From contig NZ_LIUT01000001.1 of NCBI RefSeq assembly GCF_001277345.1, positions 3,255,987 through 3,301,464 on the forward strand: a DNA stretch of 45,478 nt, written 5' to 3'. Shown in pieces: positions 1 to 9,049 of this stretch. How positions within the stretch are numbered: position 1 is the first letter of the stretch; each line of letters opens with the position of its first letter. Source of the DNA: Paenibacillus solani. Lineage in GTDB: Bacteria > Bacillota > Bacilli > Paenibacillales > Paenibacillaceae. The position numbers were made by a program, and so were the translations under genes. The notes beneath the pieces are model-generated. The model ran no database searches. It was not told the origin of the DNA and saw only the letters and a program-made list of their open reading frames with translations.

Positions 1-37
1 GCAAGCTCATTCAAGGCTTTTTTAACGCTGGCATCAA

Positions 38-256
38 TTATGGTCTGGCTCGCTTAGGTTTGCATACACGCCCTAGTTCATTTCGCAATTTCAACTCGGC
101 TTCAACTTTAAGTTGCTCATATATTTCAATAGGATAATCAATTCCATAACGACCATTTGTAGTCCATATTTCTTCATCAATGGAGAGTCGTACGAAGCCT
201 AACCTCTCTAGCCGTTGAGCAAATGTTGTTTTTCCTGATCCAGCCACACCACACAT
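38..256 (-). pseudogene. Truncated P-loop (AAA_33-like) kinase/ATPase
   Basis: The first 60 or so residues read as the N-terminus of a small ATP-binding protein. It has a Walker A motif (GVAGSGKTT, residues 3-11) followed by the R-L-S-I-D-E-E segment typical of AAA_33 / zeta-toxin-like kinases, which are usually 140-170 residues long. Here the protein ends after 72 residues in a basic tail (KPKRARP) that does not resemble the family, so the C-terminal lid and substrate region is missing. The ATG at 254-256 is the only usable start; the frame is open upstream to a TGA but has no other ATG. A second open minus-strand stretch runs off the window edge at 1-50 in another frame and may be unrelated. 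Function not assignable beyond nucleotide binding. Confidence 0.55.
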
Positions 257-360
257 CCAACTAATGGCACGGAAAAATTTGCTTGATAGATAAAATCGTC
301 TTTTTCAAGATTTTTATCATCCAAATTCCCCTTCGTAAAAATTATATGAAGCATAGAAGA

Positions 361-783
361 TTATTCTTTATTATCCCATTGAGGATTCCATACTACTTCC
401 CACAAATGTCCATCTGGATCTTGAAAATAACCCGAATAGCCACCCCAAAATGTGCTGTGGGCCGATACTGTGATTGTCGCGCCAGCTTTCTTAGCTTGTT
501 CCATTACTGAATCAACTTCTTCTTTGCTTCCCACATTATGACCAATCGTGAATTCAGTAGGACTAGTCACGGTTTGATTAAGTTTAGTATCAAACGCAAT
601 ATCTCTACGTTTCCAAATCGCCATACTTAATCCTTCCTGTAAATCGAAGAACGCAACAGCACCATGTTCAAATTCTGTACCAACGATGCCTTCCGTCGGA
701 AAACCAAGTCCATCTCGATAAAACTTCAATGCCCTTTCTAAATCATCTACACCCAAAGTTATTACAGTAATTCTCGGCTTCAT
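361..783 (-). CDS. VOC (glyoxalase/bleomycin-resistance fold) family protein
   Basis: 140-residue protein of the vicinal oxygen chelate superfamily. The first module begins ITVITLGVDDLERALKFYRD and the second ends in GYFQDPDGHLWEVVW, the characteristic D-P-D-G-x-x-W-E strand with the C-terminal glutamate that often binds metal. The length fits a single-chain, two beta-alpha-beta-beta-beta module protein that dimerises. Members are metal-dependent isomerases, dioxygenases or drug-binding proteins; the substrate cannot be told from sequence. GGAGGTAA lies 4 bases before the ATG, fixing the start. The gene is intact and stands as a single unit on the minus strand. Confidence 0.85.
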   Translation of the reverse strand: MKPRITVITLGVDDLERALKFYRDGLGFPTEGIVGTEFEHGAVAFFDLQEGLSMAIWKRRDIAFDTKLNQTVTSPTEFTIGHNVGSKEEVDSVMEQAKKAGATITVSAHSTFWGGYSGYFQDPDGHLWEVVWNPQWDNKE

Positions 784-828
784 AAATTACCTCCGACTCT
801 TTATAATTGAGTTTCTAATTCAAGAATA

Positions 829-1254
829 CTAAGCTAAACTATTTCTCTTCTTCCAGTTTTCAATTTGCTTTTTAAACTCCAATGAACTAAATACACATTC
901 TAATTTCTCTATCTGACTAACATCTATTTCATCTGATTTCATTGCACTAATTACTCTGCTTTCTAAAGCAAGATAATGTTCTTCTTTATAAATATTAATT
1001 AGTTGATCAAGCATCTCATCAGACCAAGATAATTTATAAAAATGAAACCAAACGATATGCTCCTTTACACTAGAAGCAATATTGATTTTGTCCTTATGTT
1101 CAGTAATTACTTCAATTGTTTTTTCATTCAATAAGCTATGTAATTCATGTTGATCGCTTATGTCCAATATTTTAATTAGTTTTTCTATCTCTTTATAATC
1201 CTGTTGAATTGCTGCATTATCAATCATTTTAATTACCGAACTAATGTCTGACAT
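829..1254 (-). CDS. Hypothetical protein, helical, cytosolic
   Basis: 141-residue acidic/lysine-rich protein that I do not recognise. It has no signal peptide or membrane segment; the sequence is dominated by amphipathic helices (for example IKMIDNAAIQQDYKEIEKLI and YKEEHYLALESRVISAM), and it ends EFKKQIENWKKRNSLA. Such small helical proteins are frequent among immunity-type proteins, but nothing specific supports that here. A truncated copy of the window's structured repeat begins about 35 bases upstream of the ATG, so this gene behaves as one unit of the cassette-like series. Confidence 0.6.
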   Translation of the reverse strand: MSDISSVIKMIDNAAIQQDYKEIEKLIKILDISDQHELHSLLNEKTIEVITEHKDKINIASSVKEHIVWFHFYKLSWSDEMLDQLINIYKEEHYLALESRVISAMKSDEIDVSQIEKLECVFSSLEFKKQIENWKKRNSLA

Positions 1255-1288
1255 TCAGGTTCACCTTCAATTCCGCCTAGGGTTATGT

Positions 1289-1400
1289 TCGCAGAGTTGC
1301 TCGCCTGATCAACTTCCTCGTAAATCTCGAGCCGAACAAATTACCGTCAGATTAGATGCTTTATACCCTGTTATATGATGTATCGGCCTTCTTCGAATAT
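1289..1400 (+). repeat. Structured intergenic repeat, copy 1 (left end lost)
   Basis: It keeps the central part (GCAGAGTTGCTCGCCTGAT), the right core CTGTTATATGATG at 1368-1380 and the conserved tail GCCTTCTTCGA. The left terminal ATAACGTT end and stem 1 are not recognisable. Orientation is the same as in all other copies. It lies between the unknown gene upstream and the DinB gene's stop codon. Confidence 0.6.
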
Positions 1401-1415
1401 AACAAAGAGCCATTC

Positions 1416-1919
1416 TTAAAATTCATCCTTTATTTCATTAATTTGTTTAATATGTCTTTGTTCATGCAAGTACAGTGATCTAACCCATTCAATTAATAAC
1501 ATCTCTTTAAAAACGGGGTGTATAAAATGTCTTCTACTCAGAATTGATGGGTCTTCTACTGTGTTTAAAATTCCGTATAACTTCTCTCTTGAGTTGTTTA
1601 GTTTCTCAATGATTTCTTGATATTCTAAGTTCTCATCAGTTGGTTTAGCAATGTCTGGCGCTTCCAATTTTTTACTTCTATCTAGTAAAAATCCTAATGA
1701 TTTATTCTCTATGAATGAATCTTCCTTGCTCTTTAATCCTTTCTTTATTGCTACGACATATAATTCTTCTGTCTTAATTAAGTGTTGACACACCTGGCTA
1801 ATACTCCAACTTTGTGGGTCTTTTCGTTTGTTTAATTGGTCTCCACTTAATCCATTAATAATTCCTAGTAATTCATCTCTTGTTTCTTTTAATTTTCGAT
1901 TAATTTCTTGAAGTTTCAT
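1416..1919 (-). CDS. DinB-family (DinB/YfiT-like) putative metal-dependent hydrolase
   Basis: 167-residue four-helix-bundle protein of the DinB superfamily. The histidines expected to bind a divalent metal are visible: H46 in SQVCQHLIKTEE and H152/H156 in LYLHEQRHIKQI. The family includes bacillithiol- and mycothiol-dependent transferases and hydrolases as well as many proteins of unknown role; the exact reaction cannot be read here. A GGGAG ribosome binding site precedes the ATG. The gene sits directly to the right of a structured repeat. It is one of three DinB-superfamily genes in the window (others at 12.9 and 28.5 kb). Confidence 0.8.
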   Translation of the reverse strand: MKLQEINRKLKETRDELLGIINGLSGDQLNKRKDPQSWSISQVCQHLIKTEELYVVAIKKGLKSKEDSFIENKSLGFLLDRSKKLEAPDIAKPTDENLEYQEIIEKLNNSREKLYGILNTVEDPSILSRRHFIHPVFKEMLLIEWVRSLYLHEQRHIKQINEIKDEF

Positions 1920-2121
1920 GGAAAACTCCCTTTCATTAATTTATCGTGGATATTCCCCAAAACATTCCAGTACGTATACATTTCACTTCGTTCATTACAT
2001 TCTTACTGCCTCGAATTAAAAAATATCCCCTTTTCTTAGCTGGAAAGTGCGTAGAAAAAGGGAATGTAGTTGCGTAAAAAAAGCTTATTGTATTTGTATT
2101 CGTTGATAAGTCGAACATATG

Positions 2122-3177
2122 TTACCGCTTATAGTCAGGCTGTTCCAAAGTAATCGGATTAGGATTGCTGAGTACCGAATGTACTGCCAGTTCGCACAGT
2201 CTCGAAGGTTCATCATTACCATTTCCGTTGTGAAGTTCTTTGGCTAATGCTGCTGCCTCCTGAAGTGAAGCAGGACTTAATGGTGTACCCAAGCTTAAGT
2301 GATGTATCAAACTTTTGAGCATTTTACGATATTGATTATCCCAGTTGATACCGCCATTATCTAAAATTTCGTATGACACTTTACCGGTAATTCGGATAAC
2401 CTCACCCTGTACAGTTTTGGCATGACCTTTTGAAGGGATTAGTAAAGTCCAGAGTTCTTGATGCTGCGCCTGCCATCCCTTTGCTGATACTGTTATTGAA
2501 GAAGCGCCATCATGCGTCTTTCGCTTCTCTACCGGGTGAACATCAAATAGCTCATATAAACGTAAAAGTGCTTCATCGGTTTGCTTCAAATATTCTTTAT
2601 TAAAACCTTCTCTGTGAAACTCAAAGTCATCTCCGATTCGCTTAATAGAATCTTTCATTTCCGGCGTTACAGCGGTGCCAGCGCTAAGCATGATATCGGC
2701 AACTTCCGCCATATTGACAATATCAGCGTTTCTGCACATTGCCAAAGCTTTTTCTAATGGAGTCTGTCTCATTTTATTTTTTGCGCTGATATTTGCGCCT
2801 CTAGTCACCAACGCGTGAACCGCTTTTGGTTTAAATGAACCTGCTGCAGCAAATAAAGGTGTCTCGTTTTAATAATCAACGGCTTCTATATCTGCACCCA
2901 AATCAAACAGCAACTCCGTATTCCCACACCAGCTCATTGCATGTTTGTGCAGAGGCGTTGCGCCGTAATTGTCTCTTGCATTTACATCAGCACCCTGTTC
3001 TACGAGCCAGTGAACCAATTCATCAGGTACTTGGTAAAAGCTCAAAGCTGTTGATTTACTGTAACCGCCGCGGGCATCCAATTCGCATTGGGTAAACACC
3101 TCTTTTAATGCAGATAGGTCTCCTGCTTCAATGAGCTCATCAAAATTTTTCGGTAAGGTTTTTCTTTTCTTGCCCAT
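2122..3177 (-). pseudogene. Ankyrin-repeat protein interrupted by one in-frame TAA
   Basis: Two consecutive open stretches in the same frame make one ankyrin-repeat protein of about 350 codons. The N-terminal part (start ATG 3175-3177, RBS GGAGAG) has repeats such as LVEQGADVNARDNYGATPLH and ends ...DIEAVDY, followed by TAA (2869-2871). Without any frame change it then continues NETPLFAAAGSFKPKAVHAL and TRGANISAKNKMRQTPLEKA. The TAA replaces a single residue just before the T-P-L motif of a repeat, so a point mutation is the simplest explanation. The C-terminal 150 residues (after about 2570) have no ankyrin signature and are unassigned. Either a pseudogene or a protein made by stop read-through. 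Confidence 0.75.
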
Positions 3178-3294
3178 ATGTACTTTCTCTCCTTACGTCA
3201 GAGTTAATAAATTTCCCATCACCATATAAACTCTATATTTTACCATCTTATTAATTTTTGTTGTTTCTTACAAGGTTCTTCGGGCCCCACCGAT

Positions 3295-3334
3295 AATAAA
3301 AAAAGCCCCACACAAGCTTGAACTCGTGTGAAGC
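3295..3334 (-). terminator. Rho-independent terminator of the hydantoinase operon
   Basis: On the minus strand, GCTTCACACGAG and CTTGTGTGGGGC form a 12-bp stem (with G-U pairs) around a short loop, followed by seven T residues. It lies directly after the hydantoinase stop codon and closes the permease-DUF917-hydantoinase operon. Confidence 0.85.
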
Positions 3335-3341
3335 CTCTCAT

Positions 3342-4892
3342 TTACTTCATGTTTCCTACGACTTTCACTCTCAGTCTTGTCGCATTTCCCGGATGATAAG
3401 CCAGCGGAGTTTCTTCCACTTCCACCAGCTCAACCGTCGCCGGATCAGCGCCGGCCAGTACCGCCTGCTTCACGGCTTTTTCGCGAGCATCTTTTAATGA
3501 TTCCTCACGGGGTTCTGTAGAATAGATGTAAATTTGCTCATATTGTCCGCTGATTTGGGCAATACACGCCCCAATGGCGTTAGCCACGCCCCCGTTCTCA
3601 GGCTTAATCATATGGGATACCCCGCGAATGGTGTCCGGGATCACGACACTGCCTCCGCCTACCAACACAAGCTCAACATCGCCTGAAGATGTCTTCATTT
3701 TATCAATGGCCTGCTCAACGATGGATGCAATCTCGGCCTGCACCTGTTTAGCGAAGCTTTCATCCAGATGCGCCACCAGGCTTTGATCCCCGACATCCGC
3801 AAGACCCAGTCGAACGGCAATGTCCGTTGTCGTGAGCGTATTGCCGCCAAAAACTAGCGCCTCTTCTCGGATCCTGTACCCTACGCTGTCCGGGCCAACC
3901 GTAATTTTACCGTTCTCCGAGAGCACGATGCTTCCGCCGCCCAGTCCCACGGAGATAATATCCGGCATGCGGAAATTCGTGCGGATATCACCAACCTCAA
4001 CTGCAACCGAAGATTCCCTCGGAAAGCCGTCCTGCAACACACCGATGTCCGATGTCGTGCCGCCCACGTCGAGAACCATCGTATCTTTGATCTTCGCCAA
4101 ATAAGAAGCACCGCGAATACTGTTTGTCGGCCCGCATGCAATGGTCAATATCGGAAACTGTTTAGCATAATCAATCGACATTAAGGTACCATCATTTTGG
4201 CATAAAAACACTGCTGCATCCGAGATACCTTCTTCTTCTAACGCCTGCACAAACCCCTCGGTTGTCGTTTCAATAACCTTGCACAAAGCCGCGTTGAGGA
4301 TGGTCGCATTTTCTCGTTCGATTAAACCGACCGAACCAATCAATGAAGAACAGGAAACAGGAAATTCCGGTCCGTATATTTGATGGATGAGATCGCGAAC
4401 TTGGAACTCCTGGTCATTTTTAAGGGATGAAAATACGCCGATGACCGCGATGGATTCAATACTCCCGCGCCACTCCTCCAGAAGAGCTGTAATTTCGGCT
4501 TCATCGACTTCTCCAAGCAGTTGGCCATCGTATTCGTATCCGCCCTGTACGAGAGCATATTTACCCGACAGTTTCTGAATCATATCCTCAGGCCAGGAGG
4601 TGTACGGCGTAACGGAAGCCGTTGCCGGGTAACCCAGACGAATGACGCCGACTTGAGCCAGCTTTTTGCGTTCTACAATGGCATTCGTGCATTGTGTTGT
4701 GCCTAACATCGCATGTGTAATTTGATTTTTATCAATATTCGCCCCCTGCAGCAGCTGCCGGAGCGAGGTTTCAATCCCTGTGCGAATATCCAGGCTTGTC
4801 GGTGATTTCACCGCATGGATCAGCTGATGATCCTCGTCCAAAATGATGGCATCCGTGTTGGTGCCGCCTACATCGATCCCAATTCTAAACAT
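3342..4892 (-). CDS. Hydantoinase/oxoprolinase family protein (HyuA-like)
   Basis: 516-residue ASKHA-fold ATPase of the hydantoinase/5-oxoprolinase A family, which uses ATP to open lactam rings such as hydantoins or 5-oxoproline. The phosphate-1 loop GIDVGGTNTDAI is at residues 5-16, LGTTQCTNAIVERK at 64-76, the second phosphate loop VLDVGGTTSDIGVL at 273-286, and a glycine-rich SVGLGGGS follows. No HyuB partner is encoded; instead the gene overlaps the upstream DUF917 gene by 8 bp, which suggests translational coupling and that the two products act on the same compound. Last gene of the operon, followed by a terminator. The true substrate is unknown; a hydantoin or thiohydantoin is the best inference. 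Confidence 0.85.
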   Translation of the reverse strand: MFRIGIDVGGTNTDAIILDEDHQLIHAVKSPTSLDIRTGIETSLRQLLQGANIDKNQITHAMLGTTQCTNAIVERKKLAQVGVIRLGYPATASVTPYTSWPEDMIQKLSGKYALVQGGYEYDGQLLGEVDEAEITALLEEWRGSIESIAVIGVFSSLKNDQEFQVRDLIHQIYGPEFPVSCSSLIGSVGLIERENATILNAALCKVIETTTEGFVQALEEEGISDAAVFLCQNDGTLMSIDYAKQFPILTIACGPTNSIRGASYLAKIKDTMVLDVGGTTSDIGVLQDGFPRESSVAVEVGDIRTNFRMPDIISVGLGGGSIVLSENGKITVGPDSVGYRIREEALVFGGNTLTTTDIAVRLGLADVGDQSLVAHLDESFAKQVQAEIASIVEQAIDKMKTSSGDVELVLVGGGSVVIPDTIRGVSHMIKPENGGVANAIGACIAQISGQYEQIYIYSTEPREESLKDAREKAVKQAVLAGADPATVELVEVEETPLAYHPGNATRLRVKVVGNMK

Positions 4893-5988
4893 TCTCGGTC
4901 ACCGCCTTTTTCACCAGTTCCTCAATGGGAACATAATCGTAATCATATCCAAAGTACTTTGGCCCTGCCGTCTGGATTCCTTTTTCCGTTCTCCACTTTT
5001 CATGAGCGGGCAGCCCGATCACCCGGACGCGTTTTCCGTATTTCAGACTTTCCGTGGTCACAGGTAACAAGGTTTCGTAATCGACCAGACAGATCAAATC
5101 CGGGGTCATCGCCGCCACTTGACCGTTCAGCTCAGCAACCAGGTTTTCATTTTGAAAGTGAACCTTCATCTCCCCGGCTTTAAACACCTCGATACCTTCA
5201 AGATGCATGCGGCCAAGATTAAATCCGCCCTTGGTTTCACGGATGACATCCACGATTTTACCTTGAAACAGTTCATAGCCGGACACCAGTTTCAGCAGTT
5301 CCTGAAGCTTATCCTTGGCATCCCGGTTCTTCGAGGTAATGATTTCTCCAATCTGCTGGGAGAGGGTCACAATATGATGAACGCCGCTTCTCTTAATTTG
5401 TGCACCCGTTGCCGGATACAGGCTGACTAAAGCACTGGCGCCCATTTCGACCGTAGCCACCCTGGCGAGCCGTTCCGTCCATTTGTTGTCAATGGTCTCA
5501 AAGATGCCGATGTTCCCTTTCTCATCCGTAATCGCCATCGGTGTCGCAGGAATGCCATCCAGGTTAAACGTCACCATCTGAAGTTCCGGGAACGCCCGTC
5601 CCATACCGTCGCAGTCGATCAGAGGCAATCCCAGCTGCGCCGCAACGACGATGGGAATCATGGAATTGACGCCCCCCGCTTCCATCGGAAACGTGCCGGC
5701 GATCTTGTCTTTTCCTAAGTAATTCGCTAACTTTTGAAAAACCTTTACGAATTCGTCTCCGCGAGGGAATTTCTCCACTAATACAGAAGGTGCTCCCATC
5801 ATCGCAGCTGGAATGAAAAAGTCCTCATCCCCAATTTCGTCGACAGAATATAGTTTGACAGGTCCAAACTTCTTAATGGCCGAGAGTGCCATCAATTTTC
5901 CGATATAAGGGTCTCCCCCTCCGCCGGTTCCCAGAAATGCTGCACCGACGGCAATATGTTCAACAGCTGCTTGATCTAAATATCTCAT
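4885..5988 (-). CDS. DUF917 / S-methyl-thiohydantoin desulfurase-like protein
   Basis: 367-residue protein of the DUF917 family (named after S-methyl thiohydantoin desulfurase). The glycine-rich N-terminal motif GTGGGGDPYIGK is at residues 20-31, PMEAGGVNSMIP at 101-112, and the LIDCDGMGRAFPE segment follows. Family members are found beside hydantoinase A proteins and nucleobase/hydantoin permeases, exactly as here. The ATG directly abuts the permease stop codon (TAAATG), with the ribosome binding site inside the permease end (GAGGAAT), and the 3' end overlaps the hydantoinase start, so the three genes form a tightly coupled operon. Predicted cytosolic; the reaction is inferred from family and context only. 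Confidence 0.85.
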   Translation of the reverse strand: MRYLDQAAVEHIAVGAAFLGTGGGGDPYIGKLMALSAIKKFGPVKLYSVDEIGDEDFFIPAAMMGAPSVLVEKFPRGDEFVKVFQKLANYLGKDKIAGTFPMEAGGVNSMIPIVVAAQLGLPLIDCDGMGRAFPELQMVTFNLDGIPATPMAITDEKGNIGIFETIDNKWTERLARVATVEMGASALVSLYPATGAQIKRSGVHHIVTLSQQIGEIITSKNRDAKDKLQELLKLVSGYELFQGKIVDVIRETKGGFNLGRMHLEGIEVFKAGEMKVHFQNENLVAELNGQVAAMTPDLICLVDYETLLPVTTESLKYGKRVRVIGLPAHEKWRTEKGIQTAGPKYFGYDYDYVPIEELVKKAVTENV

Positions 5989-7254
5989 TTACGATTCCTC
6001 CAATATAACAGTCTTCTGAGCCGATAAACGATAGCCGATATAATATACGACAAAAGAAATGACGATCCCGGTTAACGGCTGATTCGGTACCTGCGGCAAG
6101 CTCGGGAAGAAGGACAACACGACAGGAGTGCAGGCAATGACCGCGCCCACAAGCCAGGAGACGACGCCCAGGATGTTCACGCCCTCAACCTCTTGCCAGC
6201 GTCTCTTATCCCCTTTGCCAAGCACCCAGTACGAAGCGATCATCACGCCTGCCACCGGTGGAATCATGGCCGACAGGATGGACATGATCGGCGTAAAATA
6301 GTTAAGTATGCCGACGACAGCCAATACGGTCCCAATGGTTCCGGCAATGCCGACAGCCCACTTTTCTTTCTCCTTCGAAACGTTGAACACGTTAATTAAG
6401 GCAAAACCGCCTGAAATCACATTCACAAGATTCGTCTTCCAGGTAGCCAGGATCAAAATCACACCGCCAATAAACGGTGTCATGATGCTCAAAAAGGTTG
6501 CTGTGATATCGCTGGCTTGGTAAGCAATCGTCAGGACAGCTCCTGCACCGATCATCAGCAGACCTGCCGGAATTATTCCAAAAAGAGCGGCTTTCAGCAC
6601 ATCGGACCGTTTTCTCGAAAATTGCGAATAGTCTCCCGCGATGACCGCACCCAGTGCAAATGAGCCCAAGGTTACCGCCAGACCATCGGTAAAGTTCATA
6701 GCGGCCGCAGGCTTATAATTTTTGATGATCTGCAGAGAGTCCCCAGTCAAAGCTTCGATCAAACCGTACACACTGATTCCGATCAATAAAGGAACGGCAA
6801 TATAACTGATCACCCGCAGTACTTTAACGCCATACATGGCCGAAACCACCATCACGAGACCACAGATGAGAGATGCCAGCGGCACCGGAAGGTGTATGCC
6901 GATCTCGGCTAGCAGGTTTGCCAAAGCCGCGCCGCACACATTCGCCTGGATCCCGAACCATCCAAGACACGCAATAGCGAGAATAATCGACAGAATCGTC
7001 CGGGACCCTGTTTTGCCGAACACCTGACCTGCGACCTGAACGGTCGGCTTTCCTAAATCCGTGCTTTGAATCCCCTGCAAAATCATGAGCACAACAATGA
7101 TGGCGTAGCCTGCCAAAGTGACGAGCAATGCCTCAGATAATCCCATGCCTGCAACAAGCGCATTCCCTACCAACAAACTCGGGATGCTAATGACCGCGCC
7201 AGCCCAGATGATTCCGAGACTGAACCAGGATTGATTTTCTTTAACGGTTTTCAT
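5989..7254 (-). CDS. NCS1-type cytosine/purine/hydantoin permease (CodB-like)
   Basis: 421-residue integral membrane protein with about 12 hydrophobic helices, of the NCS1 (purine-cytosine permease, CodB/PucI/Mhp1) type. Early helices show ISIPSLLVGNALVAGMGLSE and the loop GKPTVQVAGQVFGKTGSR typical of CodB relatives. These carriers import cytosine, purines, allantoin or hydantoins with Na+ or H+. It is first in the operon with DUF917 and hydantoinase, so it probably imports their substrate. Start: ATG preceded by GGAGGGATC. It lies just downstream of the pucR-type regulator and its terminator. Confidence 0.88.
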   Translation of the reverse strand: MKTVKENQSWFSLGIIWAGAVISIPSLLVGNALVAGMGLSEALLVTLAGYAIIVVLMILQGIQSTDLGKPTVQVAGQVFGKTGSRTILSIILAIACLGWFGIQANVCGAALANLLAEIGIHLPVPLASLICGLVMVVSAMYGVKVLRVISYIAVPLLIGISVYGLIEALTGDSLQIIKNYKPAAAMNFTDGLAVTLGSFALGAVIAGDYSQFSRKRSDVLKAALFGIIPAGLLMIGAGAVLTIAYQASDITATFLSIMTPFIGGVILILATWKTNLVNVISGGFALINVFNVSKEKEKWAVGIAGTIGTVLAVVGILNYFTPIMSILSAMIPPVAGVMIASYWVLGKGDKRRWQEVEGVNILGVVSWLVGAVIACTPVVLSFFPSLPQVPNQPLTGIVISFVVYYIGYRLSAQKTVILEES

Positions 7255-7334
7255 ATGATCCCTCCTCAGCTTGTTCGTTCGAATTGTTTTTTCTTATTGT
7301 AAAAGATGAAGCAGAGCTGCGTCTTTTTCAGAAA

Positions 7335-7387
7335 ACAAAAAAAATCCCGATGTTTTTGTCTGAATCGACAAACATCAGGATTTTTTT
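7335..7387 (-). terminator. Strong hairpin terminator after the PucR regulator gene
   Basis: The stem AATCCCGATGTTTTTGTC / GACAAACATCAGGATT is flanked by runs of A on the left and T on the right, so it can act in both directions. On the minus strand it separates the regulator gene from the permease operon, implying that the operon has its own promoter in 7255-7335; I could not identify convincing -35/-10 boxes there. Confidence 0.85.
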
Positions 7388-8969
7388 AATTATGGATCAG
7401 GCGGTAGACCATGCAGGCGGTATAAACATCGTACGACTCCGAGTTGACGGTGACATCGTATCCGATGAGCTCGCTAATTTTTTTAATGCGATATTTCACC
7501 GTGTTTTTGTGGACGAACAAGAGCTTGCTGCAGTCATCCATATTTCCCTTCGCATCCAGAAGAAAGGTCATCAGCGTTTCCAAAGTATCCGGATCGTCCA
7601 TCAATGGCTCTATGACGGACAGACATTCTTCCGTGATCTCTTCCCCTTGTTTACTAAGGTCTATGGCCCGTTTCATGGAACGAACTTCAGCCGCGGTATA
7701 TAGCTTGCGGTGATGATAGATACGGTGAACCTCTTTTTCCACGCTGTTGACGAGCTGGTACATCCGCCTTACGTCCTGCGTGTTCCGCATTCTCGGAGAA
7801 TATACGATGCTTGAAATTTCAGCGACGAGACCCGTCATTTCCATATACTCGGCTGCGATTTCATACTCGTTGTATTTATAGGAGCAATTCCCCAGTAAGA
7901 CAACAATGCAATAATCTATCGTTTGTATGACCGCGGTTTTATAATATTGGGAGAGATGCGCTTTTAAATCTTCTCTGACCCTTTTTTCCTCAGACAAATC
8001 CTGGATGTACACGAGCCACATCATTTGGATGGCGGATACGTCGATATGAAGCAGATTGGCCAATCTGCGCATTTTTTCGCTTTCATCGTTCACGATGGCT
8101 TTAACCAAAGCGTATTCGCTGACCTCGTTATGCTTGTCTCCCCATAAATTGATGGCCACCTGCACCACCTCGCTGATTTGATCCATCGTCTTCGGAGGCA
8201 GCTTGGTATTCTCTTTAATGAGGAACAGATACAGCGCTTCCCCGTTTTTTTGATGGACACGTTTGTATTCAACGAAGCAGGACGCATCCAGCTCTCCTTC
8301 TCCCATTCTGCCGTTCAAAATGGAAGGTGCCATGGACTGGATCAAATCCGCCACATCAAGCGTGGAGTTGCGCGGCCACATGACACGATTGATGATATCG
8401 AGGTTGCTGTTTGTCAGAACGATGTTCGCTTTCATCCGGTCAGACAGCAGTTTAAGGGTAATTTCCACGCTCCGTAAATGTTCCGGCAGCAGCGATACCT
8501 TTTCCAGCGATTCATTCACGAAATGCTCATTCACATTCTGGTTGCTTACGATCGCCTCCATGACTTCATAAATGACTTCATTATACCTAAGAGAGTAATC
8601 GTTTCTCGGCATGCAAATGATAATAAAATTCAGCGATTCGGCCAGCTCAAGCACTTCATCGGCTATGTCTGGCATTACAATGCCAACATAGTATAAAATC
8701 AACCCCACTTCACCAAGGTCATGCAAATATTGAACCGTTTGGCATTGCTGCTCCACGCTGTCCTTAATGGAATAAAAAGAGCTAATGACCAGCTCTTCGG
8801 CATACCATTCTTCTTGTACGGTTTGAATAATTTGCGAGAAGAAATTGACATCCGCCACCTCTAAAACAGATAAAGAGGAGACGGTCTGATGAAGCCTGCT
8901 TGTTCCAGTGACCACTTGAGCTCCTCTAAATGAAGGCAGCTGCAGTAAATCTTTAACGGTTACCCCAAT
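7386..8969 (-). CDS. PucR-family transcriptional regulator
   Basis: About 527 residues. The N-terminal PucR domain begins GVTVKDLLQLPSF and continues VTGTSRLHQTVSSLSVLEVA. The C-terminus has the PucR-type helix-turn-helix (LLFVHKNTVKYRIKKISELI) that binds DNA. Regulators of this kind control purine, allantoin or hydantoin catabolism and often the adjacent permease. The conserved N-terminus extends 18 codons beyond the first GTG (8913-8915), up to an ATT codon at 8967-8969 that follows a TGA directly; there is no ATG, GTG or TTG in that stretch. So either ATT is the start or the first beta-hairpin is lost. The gene probably controls the permease operon immediately downstream. Confidence 0.85.
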   Translation of the reverse strand: MGVTVKDLLQLPSFRGAQVVTGTSRLHQTVSSLSVLEVADVNFFSQIIQTVQEEWYAEELVISSFYSIKDSVEQQCQTVQYLHDLGEVGLILYYVGIVMPDIADEVLELAESLNFIIICMPRNDYSLRYNEVIYEVMEAIVSNQNVNEHFVNESLEKVSLLPEHLRSVEITLKLLSDRMKANIVLTNSNLDIINRVMWPRNSTLDVADLIQSMAPSILNGRMGEGELDASCFVEYKRVHQKNGEALYLFLIKENTKLPPKTMDQISEVVQVAINLWGDKHNEVSEYALVKAIVNDESEKMRRLANLLHIDVSAIQMMWLVYIQDLSEEKRVREDLKAHLSQYYKTAVIQTIDYCIVVLLGNCSYKYNEYEIAAEYMEMTGLVAEISSIVYSPRMRNTQDVRRMYQLVNSVEKEVHRIYHHRKLYTAAEVRSMKRAIDLSKQGEEITEECLSVIEPLMDDPDTLETLMTFLLDAKGNMDDCSKLLFVHKNTVKYRIKKISELIGYDVTVNSESYDVYTACMVYRLIHN

Positions 8970-9049
8970 TCAACCACCACTTTTTTGTTCGATTCATGCT
9001 GCTCCTACTAGTATAACCTTCGTTATGATAAGCAACCAAATAAGTTTGA

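Noticed and set aside
1936..2118. 60-residue minus-strand ORF between DinB and ankyrin genes
   Set aside because: No ribosome binding site, biased composition and a hairpin (CCCCTTTTCT ... AGAAAAAGGG) inside; more likely intergenic.
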